Below are positions 42,656 through 50,780 of a DNA stretch of 64,000 bases, piece by piece. This stretch comes from Paenibacillus methanolicus (GTDB lineage Bacteria; Bacillota; Bacilli; Paenibacillales; Paenibacillaceae). A program made the translations under genes and the position numbers. Within the stretch, counting starts at the first letter, position 1. Every line of letters starts with the position of its first letter. A model generated the notes under the pieces. That model saw nothing but the letters and a program-made list of their open reading frames with translations, ran no database searches and had not been told where the DNA came from. The stretch is taken from the NCBI RefSeq assembly GCF_008124765.1, contig NZ_VNHS01000014.1, forward strand, positions 45,731 through 109,730, in the 5' to 3' direction.

Positions 42656-43071
42656 GCCCGGAAGAACGGGCGTTCTTCCGGGCTCCGAGGGCAAAGCCCT
42701 TTGGTTCCCCTCAGCGGAGGGGGCAATGCTGTCAGGTTAAGGAAAAACGTCGGATGAAGCCAACTAGGGCCGTAAGTTGATAGGCTTAAGTTTTAGGAGG
42801 ACTTCAAAACCTATTGAAGCTTTGTCCGACAGGACAAAAGCGTGCCCCGCTCAAGCCCACTCGCCAACCGCGAATAATGGTGACTGCACGAAGAAGGGAG
42901 TCCAGAGGGCAAAGCCCTTTGGAGCCTCCTCGGCGGAGGAGGTGGGAGGAGGGAGCAACAAAAGTCGGGTCAAAAGGGCGGAGCCCTCTTAACCTGACAG
43001 CATTGCAGCGGAGGGGGAAGGGGGAGGGAGCAATAAAAGTCGGGTCAAAAGGGCGGAGCCCTCTTAACCTG
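42656..43071. repeat. Non-coding cluster of short hairpin repeats
   Basis: The roughly 0.9-kb gap between 42529 and 43475 has no convincing gene. It holds a 13-bp perfect inverted repeat (42656-42668/42671-42683) and two copies of GAGGGCAAAGCCCTTTGG (42687-42704, 42905-42922). It also holds two 48-bp copies, 75 bp apart, of a unit with AAAAGTCGGGTC and AAAGGGCGGAGCCCT (42949-42996, 43024-43071). A perfect 19-bp inverted pair is present, GCAATGCTGTCAGGTTAAG (42723-42741) and its complement (42988-43006). This looks like a mosaic of interspersed intergenic elements (REP/MITE-like). No transposase is present. From 43072 to 43385 there is only purine-rich, low-complexity sequence. Confidence 0.75.
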
Positions 43072-43392
43072 CAGCGGGCGCCGAAGCGGGGGCGAGAGGC
43101 GAGAGGCGAGGAAGCCGGGCGGTTCATGCGGAGAGGGGCGTGCGTAGAAGCGCGATCCGGCTGGAGCGGAGAGTACCCTGGCGGGGGAGGAGGGGAGCCG
43201 GATTCGGAAGGCAGTCGCGTGCGCGTCTTGTGCGGACGCACGGACGCGGAGGACGAACGGCGGCGGACGGATGCAAGCGGACGAAGCGGTGAGTCGGCGT
43301 TCGTAATCTCGTTACGTTTAGTTTAGCCTAGGGCGAAGGATGGCGGGCAGTACCAACTTTCGCTAGTACCCGGTCGGAGGAGCGGACGGGGG

Positions 43393-43460
43393 TTGACAGC
43401 TTTTTTGCACCCAATCTATAATTGCAGTACGTTCTGGAAAATTAGAATACTTGATTCTAA
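43393..43460 (+). promoter_or_regulatory. Promoter and operator of the ArsR-like gene
   Basis: TTGACA (43393-43398), an 18-base spacer and TATAAT (43417-43422) form a near-perfect sigma-A promoter. Downstream, TTAGAAT-ACTTG-ATTCTAA (43442-43460) is a perfect 7-bp inverted repeat ending just before the ribosome binding site. It is a likely autoregulatory operator. Confidence 0.75.
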
Positions 43461-43474
43461 AGGAGTTAGCCTCC

Positions 43475-43921
43475 ATGAGCCATCCGTTATCGATCAACCT
43501 CGAACAGCAGAAACTGCTGGCAAGCGCGCTGCGGGTCAAGCTGCTGCACGCGCTGAAGGACACGCCCCGCACGGTGAAGCAGATCTCGGTGCAGCTGGAG
43601 GAGACGCCCGGCAACGTGCATTACCATTTGAAGCGGCTGCTCGAAGGCAAGCTGGTCGAGATCGTAGAGACCCGCGAGCTGAACGGCATCGTCGAGAAGT
43701 ATTACAAGTCGGTCGCGACCGTCTTCCATAGCCGCTCGCATCCGAGGCCGGGCGTGGAGACGCGCCTGCTGCTCAGCGCGGAGGAGGCGCTGCAGCTGAA
43801 GCAGGAATTCGTCGAATTGCTCGGCAAGTGGGAGGAGCGGACCTCGCTGCGCAAGCGCGAGCCGGATCATCGAGACCTGCTGATTAACGTGGACATCGTC
43901 CCCGCGGAAGAAGGGCATTAG
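43475..43921 (+). CDS. ArsR-like winged-helix regulator
   Basis: The 148-residue protein has an N-terminal winged HTH (about 10-80: LASALRVKLLHALKDTPRTVKQISVQLEETPGNVHYHLKRLLEGKLVEIV), characteristic of the HTH_20/ArsR group. A C-terminal helical part ends LLINVDIVPAEEG. No metal-binding cysteines occur. AAAGGAG precedes ATG 43475. The perfect dyad at 43442-43460 and the related TATTCTAAGAATA at 43963-43975 suggest it controls itself and the downstream lipoprotein gene. Confidence 0.8.
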   Translation: MSHPLSINLEQQKLLASALRVKLLHALKDTPRTVKQISVQLEETPGNVHYHLKRLLEGKLVEIVETRELNGIVEKYYKSVATVFHSRSHPRPGVETRLLLSAEEALQLKQEFVELLGKWEERTSLRKREPDHRDLLINVDIVPAEEGH

Positions 43922-43962
43922 GAATAGTTCGAGTGGTTACCTTATCTATGATGGCCAGGCGA

Positions 43963-43975
43963 TATTCTAAGAATA
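43963..43975. promoter_or_regulatory. Second ATTCTAA-type dyad, before the lipoprotein gene
   Basis: TATTC-TAA-GAATA shares ATTCTAA with the operator at 43442-43460 and lies 23 bases before the lipoprotein start codon. Confidence 0.4.
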
Positions 43976-43998
43976 GATGCAAGAGAGGATCATTACGC

Positions 43999-44535
43999 AT
44001 GAAGACAACATTAACCGCCATTCTCGTCGCGCTTGTCGCATTGACGCTCGGAGCTTGCTCCGGAAATTCGGACGAGACGCCGAACAAGGAGACGCCAGGC
44101 GAAGCGCGAACCCAGAACCAGGCACCGGATGCCGAGAAGGCGAAGCAGAAAGCGTACACGGCCGCCAAGATCGCCGAGGATAAAGTACGCACGCTGTTCG
44201 GGAAAGCGACGCTCGAGGACGGCACGCCGATTCTCGATCCGGTCACCGGCACGGCCGAGAAGGCGAAGTCGCTGCTGGCGAACTATTTCGATCCGGCGCT
44301 CGCGGACGCGATCGTCGCGCACTACGTCACGGACAAGAAGAGCGGCGAGAGCACGCTCGTGAACGCGGAGCCGTTCTTCGCGGCTTCGATTCTGGCGACG
44401 AAGAGCGCGGAAGACGTTCAAATCGACGGCGAGAACGATACGTACGCCGTGACGACCGCGGACGGCGGCGTTTATACCCTGAAATGGGACGGCGCGAAAT
44501 CCAAGTATATTGTCACGGGCTACGAGAAGAAATAA
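43999..44535 (+). CDS. Lipoprotein of unknown function
   Basis: The 178-residue protein has a short signal peptide and lipobox TLGAC (C20), a Glu/Thr/Asn-rich linker, and a compact domain rich in Ala/Lys/Asp (EKAKSLLANYFDPALADAIVAHYV..., then IDGENDTYAVTTADGGVYTLKWDG). The latter half resembles small lipoproteins with a DUF3993-like or nuclear-transport-factor-like fold, but I would not name a family. AGAGGAT lies upstream. It follows the ArsR-like gene by 77 bases and is closed by a strong terminator. Confidence 0.7.
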   Translation: MKTTLTAILVALVALTLGACSGNSDETPNKETPGEARTQNQAPDAEKAKQKAYTAAKIAEDKVRTLFGKATLEDGTPILDPVTGTAEKAKSLLANYFDPALADAIVAHYVTDKKSGESTLVNAEPFFAASILATKSAEDVQIDGENDTYAVTTADGGVYTLKWDGAKSKYIVTGYEKK

Positions 44536-44544
44536 CCCGGCTTC

Positions 44545-44600
44545 ATCCCCCCTTTGCATACGAGGCAGCGCCTCGTTGCGAAGGGGGATTTTTTTGTTTT
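44545..44600 (+). terminator. Terminator of the lipoprotein gene
   Basis: ATCCCCCCTT (44545-44554) pairs with AAGGGGGAT (44581-44589), with a second ACGAGGC/GCCTCGT tier, followed by TTTTTTTG. Confidence 0.9.
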
Positions 44601-44680
44601 ATCCAACCCTTTGATCTGGTTATTTTGGAGCGGATTGGGAATTTTATAGGGAGCATGTTTAGCGGAAAGGAGTCTGTATG

Positions 44681-45673
44681 ATGAAAGAGCGGCACTTGAC
44701 GGCGGCAGAAGTGGCACCGATCTGGACGGGGTTTCTGGGCGACAGCATGGCGAACGGCGTGCTGCGCTACTTCATCGCCACGGCGGAGGAACGCGAGGTC
44801 AAGGATCTCCTCAAATATGCGCTCGGGATGACGGAAGATCATATGGCCTTCAAAAAAGAGCTCGAGAAGCGAGGCGAGATCGTGCTGCCGCTCGCGTTCT
44901 CCGAGCAGGATGTCCATGTGGACGCGCCTCGGCTGTTCTCCGATTTAATCATGCTCTATTACATGCGCCAAATGGGCATCGGCGGCACGGTGGCGTATTC
45001 GCTCGCGCTGGCGACTTCGACGCGGGCGGACCTGCGGGAATTCTTCAACCAGAACTTGAAGACCGCGGCCGAGCTGCTCGAGCGGGCGACGACGATGCTG
45101 TTGGATAAAGGATTTTATATGCGCGCGCCGATTCTTGCGCCGGCGCCGGCGGAGAAGGTGCGGAAGGAAGGGTGGCTGAACGGGCTGCTAGGCGACCGCC
45201 GCCCGCTGAACGCCGTGGAGATCACGCATCTGCATTTGAACACGCTCAGCAACGGGCTGGGCAAAGCGCTCATGATCGGCTTTTCTCAGACGGCTAAATC
45301 CAAGGAAGTGCGGGATTTCACGATTCGCGCCCGGGATATCGCGTCCAAGCATATCGACGTGTTCAGCCAATTCTTGAAGGATGATCAGCTACCGGCGCCG
45401 GGCGCGTTCGAAGCGGAGGTGACGGCCTCCACGGAGGCGCCGTTCACGGACAAGTTCATCTTATTCCACACGCTCTCCCTGACCGCGATCGGGATCGGCA
45501 ATTACGGTTCGGCGGCCTCCGCGAGCCCGCGCCGGGATTTGGCCTCGGCCTACCTCCGCTTCGCGGCCGAGGTGGGCACGTTCGCGGACGACGGAGCCGA
45601 ATTAATGATCGAGAAGGGCTGGCTCGAGAAAATTCCGGGCGCGATCGAACGCGACGCTTTAATTCCATCGTAA
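44681..45673 (+). CDS. DUF3231 family protein (duplicated ferritin-like/coat-type domain)
   Basis: The 330-residue protein contains two homologous all-helical halves. The first starts LTAAEVAPIWTGFLGDSMANGVLRYFI, the second PLNAVEITHLHLNTLSNGLGKALMIGF. Each is followed by an A-rich helical bundle, as in DUF3231 proteins of spore formers, distantly related to the CotF-like coat fold. The role is unknown; sporulation is often suggested. Both ATG 44678 and 44681 are possible; GGAAAGGAG suits 44681 better. A small membrane-protein gene follows closely. Confidence 0.8.
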   Translation: MKERHLTAAEVAPIWTGFLGDSMANGVLRYFIATAEEREVKDLLKYALGMTEDHMAFKKELEKRGEIVLPLAFSEQDVHVDAPRLFSDLIMLYYMRQMGIGGTVAYSLALATSTRADLREFFNQNLKTAAELLERATTMLLDKGFYMRAPILAPAPAEKVRKEGWLNGLLGDRRPLNAVEITHLHLNTLSNGLGKALMIGFSQTAKSKEVRDFTIRARDIASKHIDVFSQFLKDDQLPAPGAFEAEVTASTEAPFTDKFILFHTLSLTAIGIGNYGSAASASPRRDLASAYLRFAAEVGTFADDGAELMIEKGWLEKIPGAIERDALIPS

Positions 45674-45685
45674 CGGGTGAATGTC

Positions 45686-46144
45686 ATGACCAAATCGGAG
45701 CAAATTGAAAAGGTTCTATGGAGCATCGCACTGCCAGGGTTTGGTCAATTGCTGAAGAAACATTACTTAACCGGTGTGATTCTCATTGCCGCCGAACTGC
45801 TGATCAATGTCAATGCACATTTAAATGAAATCATTATGTTGAGCTTCCTCGGCGAGATCGAGGAGGCCGTGCGCACGGCGAACTACCAATGGCTGCTCTT
45901 CTACCCGTGCTTCTATATGTTCGGCATCTGGGATGCGTACCGGATTCCCGGTTCGGGCAGAGGGTTCTCCTTCACGGCCTCCGTCATGGCGGCATACTGC
46001 GCGACGGTAGGCGTCTTTTACTCCAAGAATCGGATATTCGGCGTCGTCTGGGGCCCCGTCTGGCTGCCCATGATCGGCTGCTTCGTCGGTCTGGCGGCGG
46101 GTCTGCTGCTGCAGCAGGTGCTCAAGAGATGGCGGAAATCGTAA
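45686..46144 (+). CDS. Small membrane protein sharing the 'PGFG' module of the 35056 gene
   Basis: The 152-residue protein has WSIALPGFGQLLKKHYLTGVILIAAELLINVNAHLN, then SFLGEIEEAVRTANYQWLLFYPCFYMFGIWDAYR. This is clearly the same module found twice in the protein at 35056-36318. Two more hydrophobic segments with Gly-rich FVGLAAGLLL complete it. The ATG at 45686 is preferred over GTG 45677; GGGTG is the only weak ribosome site. It follows the DUF3231 gene by 12 bases and may be co-expressed with it. Confidence 0.65.
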   Translation: MTKSEQIEKVLWSIALPGFGQLLKKHYLTGVILIAAELLINVNAHLNEIIMLSFLGEIEEAVRTANYQWLLFYPCFYMFGIWDAYRIPGSGRGFSFTASVMAAYCATVGVFYSKNRIFGVVWGPVWLPMIGCFVGLAAGLLLQQVLKRWRKS

Positions 46145-46319
46145 AGCGCGGCCGTTTTCGCCCGCCCGGAAGCCTGCCGGTTGCCCCGGCGGCTGACGGA
46201 AGGAGGATAGCGGCGACGATTGTGGAGGGAAAGAAGAGGAAGGCAGGGGATGGCGCGCAGGTTGTGATTGGAAAGGCTTGCGCGAAAGGGACGTATGCAG
46301 TAAACTGAACTTATATGTA

Positions 46320-46333
46320 ATTGGTTAATCAAT
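46320..46333. promoter_or_regulatory. Operator-like dyad before the TetR gene
   Basis: ATTGGTTAATCAAT is a 14-bp near-palindrome (12 of 14 positions) lying 25 bases before the start codon of the TetR gene. Confidence 0.4.
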
Positions 46334-46358
46334 AAAAATAGAGGAGGAGGAGCGACAT

Positions 46359-46889
46359 ATGGCGAAAAGCACGGGTACGTCCGCGAACCGCCGGACGGAT
46401 ATCGTCGCCGCGGCCATCGACGTGTTCGCGGAGATCGGCTATTACCGGGCGACGACCGCGCAGGTGGCGGAACGGGCGAACATTTCGCAGCCTTACGTAT
46501 ACCGGTTCTTCACGAAGGAGTCGCTGCTCGTCGAAGCGCTCGAGGTATCCTGGCAGCGCGTTCGGCAGGCATTCGAGCGCGTGATCGCCGCCGAGGCGCC
46601 GGAGCGGCTCGAAGAAGCGCTCATTCAGGCGTATGAAGCGATCATGGCTTCCCATCGGAGCGAAATATTGCTGCAGATGCAGGCGCAAACGATTCAAGAG
46701 ACGCCGGTCCGCGAGGCGATGCGCCAAGGGATGCGCGGCGTGATCGAGCTTGTGGAGGGCGCCTTCGAACAGAGCGGCGCGCCGGACGCGGCCAAGCGTA
46801 CGAGCGACTTCATGGCCAGAGGCCTGTTGTGTAACGTCTCGTTGGCGCTGGACATGCCGGGTCTGCTATACAAGGGACATCGGGAGTAG
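46359..46889 (+). CDS. TetR family transcriptional regulator
   Basis: The 176-residue protein has an N-terminal TetR HTH (ATTAQVAERANISQPYVYRFFTKESLLVEAL) and a helical C-terminal ligand domain. It is slightly short for the family, with the C terminus ending soon after a conserved-looking helix (ARGLLCNVSLALDMPGLL). GAGGAGGAGG precedes the ATG, and a dyad at 46320-46333 suggests autoregulation. No target gene is apparent; the next gene is convergent. Confidence 0.85.
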   Translation: MAKSTGTSANRRTDIVAAAIDVFAEIGYYRATTAQVAERANISQPYVYRFFTKESLLVEALEVSWQRVRQAFERVIAAEAPERLEEALIQAYEAIMASHRSEILLQMQAQTIQETPVREAMRQGMRGVIELVEGAFEQSGAPDAAKRTSDFMARGLLCNVSLALDMPGLLYKGHRE

Positions 46890-46965
46890 CCGGCGGAGAA
46901 CGGAGAAGGACGGGCGCGAGATGGACCGGTTCGTTCGTCGCTTCGGTACGAGAGCAGATTAGGCA

Positions 46966-47057
46966 AAAGAGAGTCGCCTTCGTGCGGCTGCCCTGTTCGC
47001 GGCGCGCATCATGCGCGTTATCGAGAGGGGGAGCTGCTTACGCGGGCGGCTCTCTTT
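46966..47057. terminator. Imperfect inverted repeat between convergent genes
   Basis: AAAGAGAG-T-CGCC (46966-46978) faces GGCG-G-CTCTCTTT (47045-47057), with T-runs on both strands. It lies between the TetR gene and the convergent glucosidase gene and could terminate both, although the loop is long. Confidence 0.4.
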
Positions 47058-47089
47058 GGCGTTGCGCCGGACAATATCCCGAATGACCG

Positions 47090-48799
47090 TTACCTTAGCC
47101 GGTACACGCGCGCCTCATATGGCCGCAGCGATACCTCCATGATGTCCCATTCGGCCATCAGCGGGTAGTTGCCGAGGATAACGTCGCGCGCGTCATGGCG
47201 CAGATGATCCGGCAGCTGCAGCCACGAATCGATGGCGGTCAAGTTGAGCATCACGAGCCATCGCTCGCCGCTTGCGGCCGTGCGCGTATAGGCGTAGATA
47301 TGCTCGTGCCACTCCGCGAACGCCTCGTAACGGCCGTAGACGAGCACGTCCGGATGCGCCTTGCGCAGCGCGATGAGCCGACGGTAATAAGTGAAGACGG
47401 AATTCGGATCGTCGACCGCCTGCGCCGCGTTGATCTCCCGGTAGTTCGGATTGATGCCGATCCACGGCGTGCCGGTCGTGAAGCCGGCGTTCGCGCCTCC
47501 GGTCCACTGCATCGGCGTTCGCGCGTTATCGCGGCTTTTGCGGTGAATCGCTTCGAGCATGCGGGCCGGATGGACGCCGTGAAGTTCCACCTGCTCGAAA
47601 TAAGCATTGCGCGTGGCGACGTCGCGGTAATCCCGGATCGACGGGAAATACGTGTTCGTCATGCCGAGCTCCTCGCCTTGATACACGTACGGCGTACCCT
47701 TCAGCGTATGCAGCAGCGTAGCGAGCATTTTGGCCGACGCGACCCGGTGCTCCCGGTCCTGACCGAAGCGCGACACCGCGCGCGGCTGGTCGTGATTGTT
47801 CAAATACAGGCTGTTCCAGCCTTCGTCGGACAGCGCGAGCTGCCATTTGTGCAGAATTCCCTTCAGCTCGCGGGGCGACCATCCGGCGCGGAACCAGTCC
47901 CCGCCGCCCCCGTCGATATCCACGTGTTCGAACTGGAACACCATGTTCATGCCGTAGGCCGGGTCGCCGGTATAGCGATGCGCTTGCTCCGGGGTGACGC
48001 CGGGCATCTCGCCGACCGTCAGCAGGCCGGGGCGCGCCGATAACGCCTGCTCGTTCATCTCCGCCAGAAATTCGAGGAACCGGGGCCCGCTGACGAAATA
48101 ATCGCCGCCCCACGCGTAACGCGCGCCGCCGTGCCGCTCCGCGTCCGGAAGCTCCTCCGTCTTCGAGATGTAGTTGATGACGTCCATCCGGAACCCGTCG
48201 ATGCCTTGCCCGATCCACCAGCGGATCATATCGTACAGCGATTCTCGCACCTTCGGATGAGTCCAGTTCAAATCGGGCTGTTTGCGCGAGAACAGATGCA
48301 AGTAATATTGTCCGGTTACCTCGTCGAATTGCCAGGCGGAGCCGCCGAAGACCGATACCCAGTTGTTCGGCTCCGAGCCGTCCGGTTTCGGATCGCGCCA
48401 GATATAATAATGACGGTAAGGATTGTCCCGCGAAGCGCGCGACGCCTCGAACCACGGATGCTCGTCGGAGGTGTGATTGATGACCAGGTCCATGACGAGC
48501 CTCATGCCGCGCTCATGCAGACCGTCGCGCAGCTCCCGCCAATCGTCCATCGTGCCGAACTCCTCGGCGATCTCCCGGTAATCGCTGATGTCGTAGCCGT
48601 TGTCGTCTCCCGGGGAACGGTAGATCGGGCTCAGCCAGACGACGTCCACGCCGAGCTTGCGCAAATAATCGAGCTTGCCAATGATGCCGCGCAGGTCGCC
48701 GATGCCGTCACCGTTCGCGTCCATGAAGCTGCGCGGATAAATTTGATAAACGACGGCTTCCTGCCAGTGCTTGGGCGTAATCGTCATGCGCGTCTTCAT
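47090..48799 (-). CDS. Oligo-1,6-glucosidase (GH13 family)
   Basis: The 569-residue cytoplasmic enzyme carries all GH13 regions. DLVINHTS is region I; GFRMDVINY holds nucleophile D206; TVGEMPG holds acid/base E264; LNNHDQPR holds D337. The start is HWQEAVVYQIYPRSFMDANGDGIGDL. The residue after the nucleophile is Val (DVIN), which in this family goes with alpha-1,6 rather than alpha-1,4 specificity, so isomaltose-type or panose-type oligosaccharides are the probable substrates. ATG 48799 is preceded by AAAGG; ATG 48787 is an alternative. No linked transporter is present. Confidence 0.9.
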   Translation of the reverse strand: MKTRMTITPKHWQEAVVYQIYPRSFMDANGDGIGDLRGIIGKLDYLRKLGVDVVWLSPIYRSPGDDNGYDISDYREIAEEFGTMDDWRELRDGLHERGMRLVMDLVINHTSDEHPWFEASRASRDNPYRHYYIWRDPKPDGSEPNNWVSVFGGSAWQFDEVTGQYYLHLFSRKQPDLNWTHPKVRESLYDMIRWWIGQGIDGFRMDVINYISKTEELPDAERHGGARYAWGGDYFVSGPRFLEFLAEMNEQALSARPGLLTVGEMPGVTPEQAHRYTGDPAYGMNMVFQFEHVDIDGGGGDWFRAGWSPRELKGILHKWQLALSDEGWNSLYLNNHDQPRAVSRFGQDREHRVASAKMLATLLHTLKGTPYVYQGEELGMTNTYFPSIRDYRDVATRNAYFEQVELHGVHPARMLEAIHRKSRDNARTPMQWTGGANAGFTTGTPWIGINPNYREINAAQAVDDPNSVFTYYRRLIALRKAHPDVLVYGRYEAFAEWHEHIYAYTRTAASGERWLVMLNLTAIDSWLQLPDHLRHDARDVILGNYPLMAEWDIMEVSLRPYEARVYRLR

Positions 48800-49060
48800 A
48801 ACCGCCTTTCTGCTGCGAAATCCAGATGATGGTAGTGTATGACAATCCAGGCTTGAATAAACATGGCCCTGGTTGTTGTCTGAATGCGATGAAACAAAGC
48901 GAGCGATACGATCGTCCAATGTATAGAGGTGAAGAAATTTCCGGGAATCGGACGGACGGACGGCCAAAAGTTTGGCGCGCAGTATACATGCTTTTTACGA
49001 GGAGTCTCATGATGCGCGAATGGTGCTCTGGGAGGGGAAGTTATAAAAAAAGCAGCGGTT

Positions 49061-49576
49061 ATGCCCATTCTGATGTTCGCTCTTGTATTCATAGTCGATT
49101 ATCTGGGGCACGGCTTGATCAGCTTCAAGCTAATGCCCCCGAAGGCAAACTTGGTCTATACGGACGTAAGATCCGCCGCAGCGAACGATTCAACTTCTTA
49201 CCCGTTCGGTGCTAGCGAAAGTAAGGGAGGCGTCGTATATGTTCATGAAAGGGAGCAGCTTGGCGATGCACAGCGCTATACCTTTGCCACGCTTACGGTC
49301 GATATCCGGAATCGTAACTATGTCGGCATGAAGAACGTAACGTTGGCTTTGCTGTCGAAGTCGTCTGGCCAGCATGGCGCTGTCTCTTATTTGAAGGACG
49401 TTCAATACGTGGAGATAGCGCCATTCTCATCGGGCAAGACCAGTATATCCATCCTTCTGTCTGGAACGGATCTGGGTAACGAGGCGGTAAGGCGCAGACT
49501 GGAAAACTATTCCTTGGAAATGAATTGGGATAGGATGGAACAAGCATACGATCTCGTAGATCTTCTTGGCGATTAG
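49061..49576 (+). CDS. Membrane-anchored protein of unknown function
   Basis: The 171-residue protein has one N-terminal membrane segment (MPILMFALVFIVDYLG) followed by a domain expected outside the membrane. It includes YTFATLTVDIRNRNYVGMKNVTLALLSKSSG and FSSGKTSISILLSG, beta-rich and with no recognisable family. The strong GGAGGGG at 49031-49037 is too far from this ATG. In frame upstream lies ATA at 49043 followed by KKAAV, so the true start may be a non-standard ATA there. It has no obvious operon partner. Confidence 0.55.
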   Translation: MPILMFALVFIVDYLGHGLISFKLMPPKANLVYTDVRSAAANDSTSYPFGASESKGGVVYVHEREQLGDAQRYTFATLTVDIRNRNYVGMKNVTLALLSKSSGQHGAVSYLKDVQYVEIAPFSSGKTSISILLSGTDLGNEAVRRRLENYSLEMNWDRMEQAYDLVDLLGD

Positions 49577-49646
49577 GCAAGATGTACGGCGGCGAAGCGG
49601 TGACGTTCCGCACGAGAAGAGCGGCGTAATGGAGGAGGGTACTCGA

Positions 49647-49988
49647 ATGCGGGCGAGAAGTTACCTATGGCTGGCGGCGATAAACGCCGTTTTCGCGTAT
49701 GCGTACGTGTTGTGGAGCCGGCTGGCGCATTACGCGATGGAGGGCTACGTGCCGCTTGCCCTGCTCGCGGCCGGGTTCTCCGCGGCGGTCGTAGCGCCGA
49801 TCGTCGTCAACCTGTGGCGGGCCAGCCGGGCCGGCCGTTATTGGTGGCAGGCGCTCGCGACAGCGGCGGTTTGCTGGCTGATTCTATTTCTCGATCCGCT
49901 CGTCATGCCGCATTATCGATCGTGGGCCAATCAGGAGGCGATGATGCTGGCGATGCGGATCCTGGCGCATTTCAATCCCAATCTGTAG
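49647..49988 (+). CDS. Small multi-pass membrane protein of unknown function
   Basis: The 113-residue protein has three hydrophobic segments (YLWLAAINAVFAYAYVLW; LALLAAGFSAAVVAPIVVNLW; WWQALATAAVCWLILFLDPLV). GGAGGAGGG at 49631-49639 is 7 bases before ATG 49647; upstream in-frame starts lack such a site. No family recognised. A terminator follows at 50046. Confidence 0.55.
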   Translation: MRARSYLWLAAINAVFAYAYVLWSRLAHYAMEGYVPLALLAAGFSAAVVAPIVVNLWRASRAGRYWWQALATAAVCWLILFLDPLVMPHYRSWANQEAMMLAMRILAHFNPNL

Positions 49989-50045
49989 GCGGGTAGTGCC
50001 AGACCTGCGGCAACAAGGGGAATCCGCTGCTTTCCCCTAGTCTCG

Positions 50046-50073
50046 ACCATCGCCTGCCGGGCGATGGTTTTGT
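50046..50073 (+). terminator. Terminator before the sigma-factor operon
   Basis: ACCATCGCC (50046-50054) pairs with GGCGATGGT (50060-50068), followed by TTTG. Confidence 0.75.
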
Positions 50074-50174
50074 ATTTCTCCGGAATGAAAATTAAAAAAA
50101 ACTCTCGCAAGCTGATATAAATCCCGGCGGTCGTCCGTCTTCCTAATAGCTGCAGCCGAAAGGAGGCTAAACGA

Positions 50175-50705
50175 ATGGAATTTCCGGAAACCGAATATTT
50201 TCAAACGATATTCTTCGAACATTACCCGATCGTTCGGCGCAAGCTCGCGGCGCTCGTGCGCGACGAGGCGGCGGCCGACGATTTGGCGCAGGACGTCTTC
50301 GTGAAGCTGTACCGCAATCCGCCGGACGATCCCGCCGCCATCGGCGCCTGGCTTCACCGGGTGCTGACGCGGGCCGGCTATGACTATATGGACAAGAAGG
50401 CTAGGGAGCGCAAGCTTCAGAACAAGCAGGAGCAGTTGTACGGGGGCGAAGCGGCCGCCGTCTCCGGCGAGGAGGAGCTGCTGCGGCAGATGGACCAAGA
50501 AGAGGTGCGGGGGTGGCTGGATGCGCTCCCCGAGCGCGACCGGCAGGTGCTGTTGCTTCGACACTCCGGATACAGCTATGCGGAGATCGCCGAACGGCTG
50601 AACGTCCGCCTTCCCGTCGTCGGCACGCTTATTCAACGGGCGACCGAGAAGCTGAAGCAGAGCGCGGCGAAGGCGGGCCTGCCTGACGCGCTGGGCAGAG
50701 GCTGA
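50175..50705 (+). CDS. ECF-type sigma-70 family RNA polymerase sigma factor
   Basis: The 176-residue sigma factor has region 2 (about 10-75: FFEHYPIVRRKLAALVRDEAAADDLAQDVFVKLYRN) and region 4 (about 115-165: LPERDRQVLLLRHSGYSYAEIAERLNVRLPVVGTLIQRA), with no region 3. GAAAGGAGG precedes the ATG. It heads a unit with a one-TM protein and an ABC ATPase/permease pair, like the sigY-yxlCDEFG locus of Bacillus subtilis. The upstream 100 bases have an A-rich run with no sigma-A promoter I can recognise, so autoregulation is plausible. Confidence 0.85.
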   Translation: MEFPETEYFQTIFFEHYPIVRRKLAALVRDEAAADDLAQDVFVKLYRNPPDDPAAIGAWLHRVLTRAGYDYMDKKARERKLQNKQEQLYGGEAAAVSGEEELLRQMDQEEVRGWLDALPERDRQVLLLRHSGYSYAEIAERLNVRLPVVGTLIQRATEKLKQSAAKAGLPDALGRG

Positions 50706-50780
50706 TGCGAGCCTAAGCCGCGCGAAGAAGACCGGTTTAACCAAAAGAGAGAACACGGAGTTATAAAGGAGGAAGCGCGA

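Noticed and set aside
42777..43326. Small ORFs in the 42.6-43.3 kb gap
   Set aside because: They run across repeated hairpin modules, are Arg/Gly/Ser-rich, have no domain and show no matching ribosome sites.
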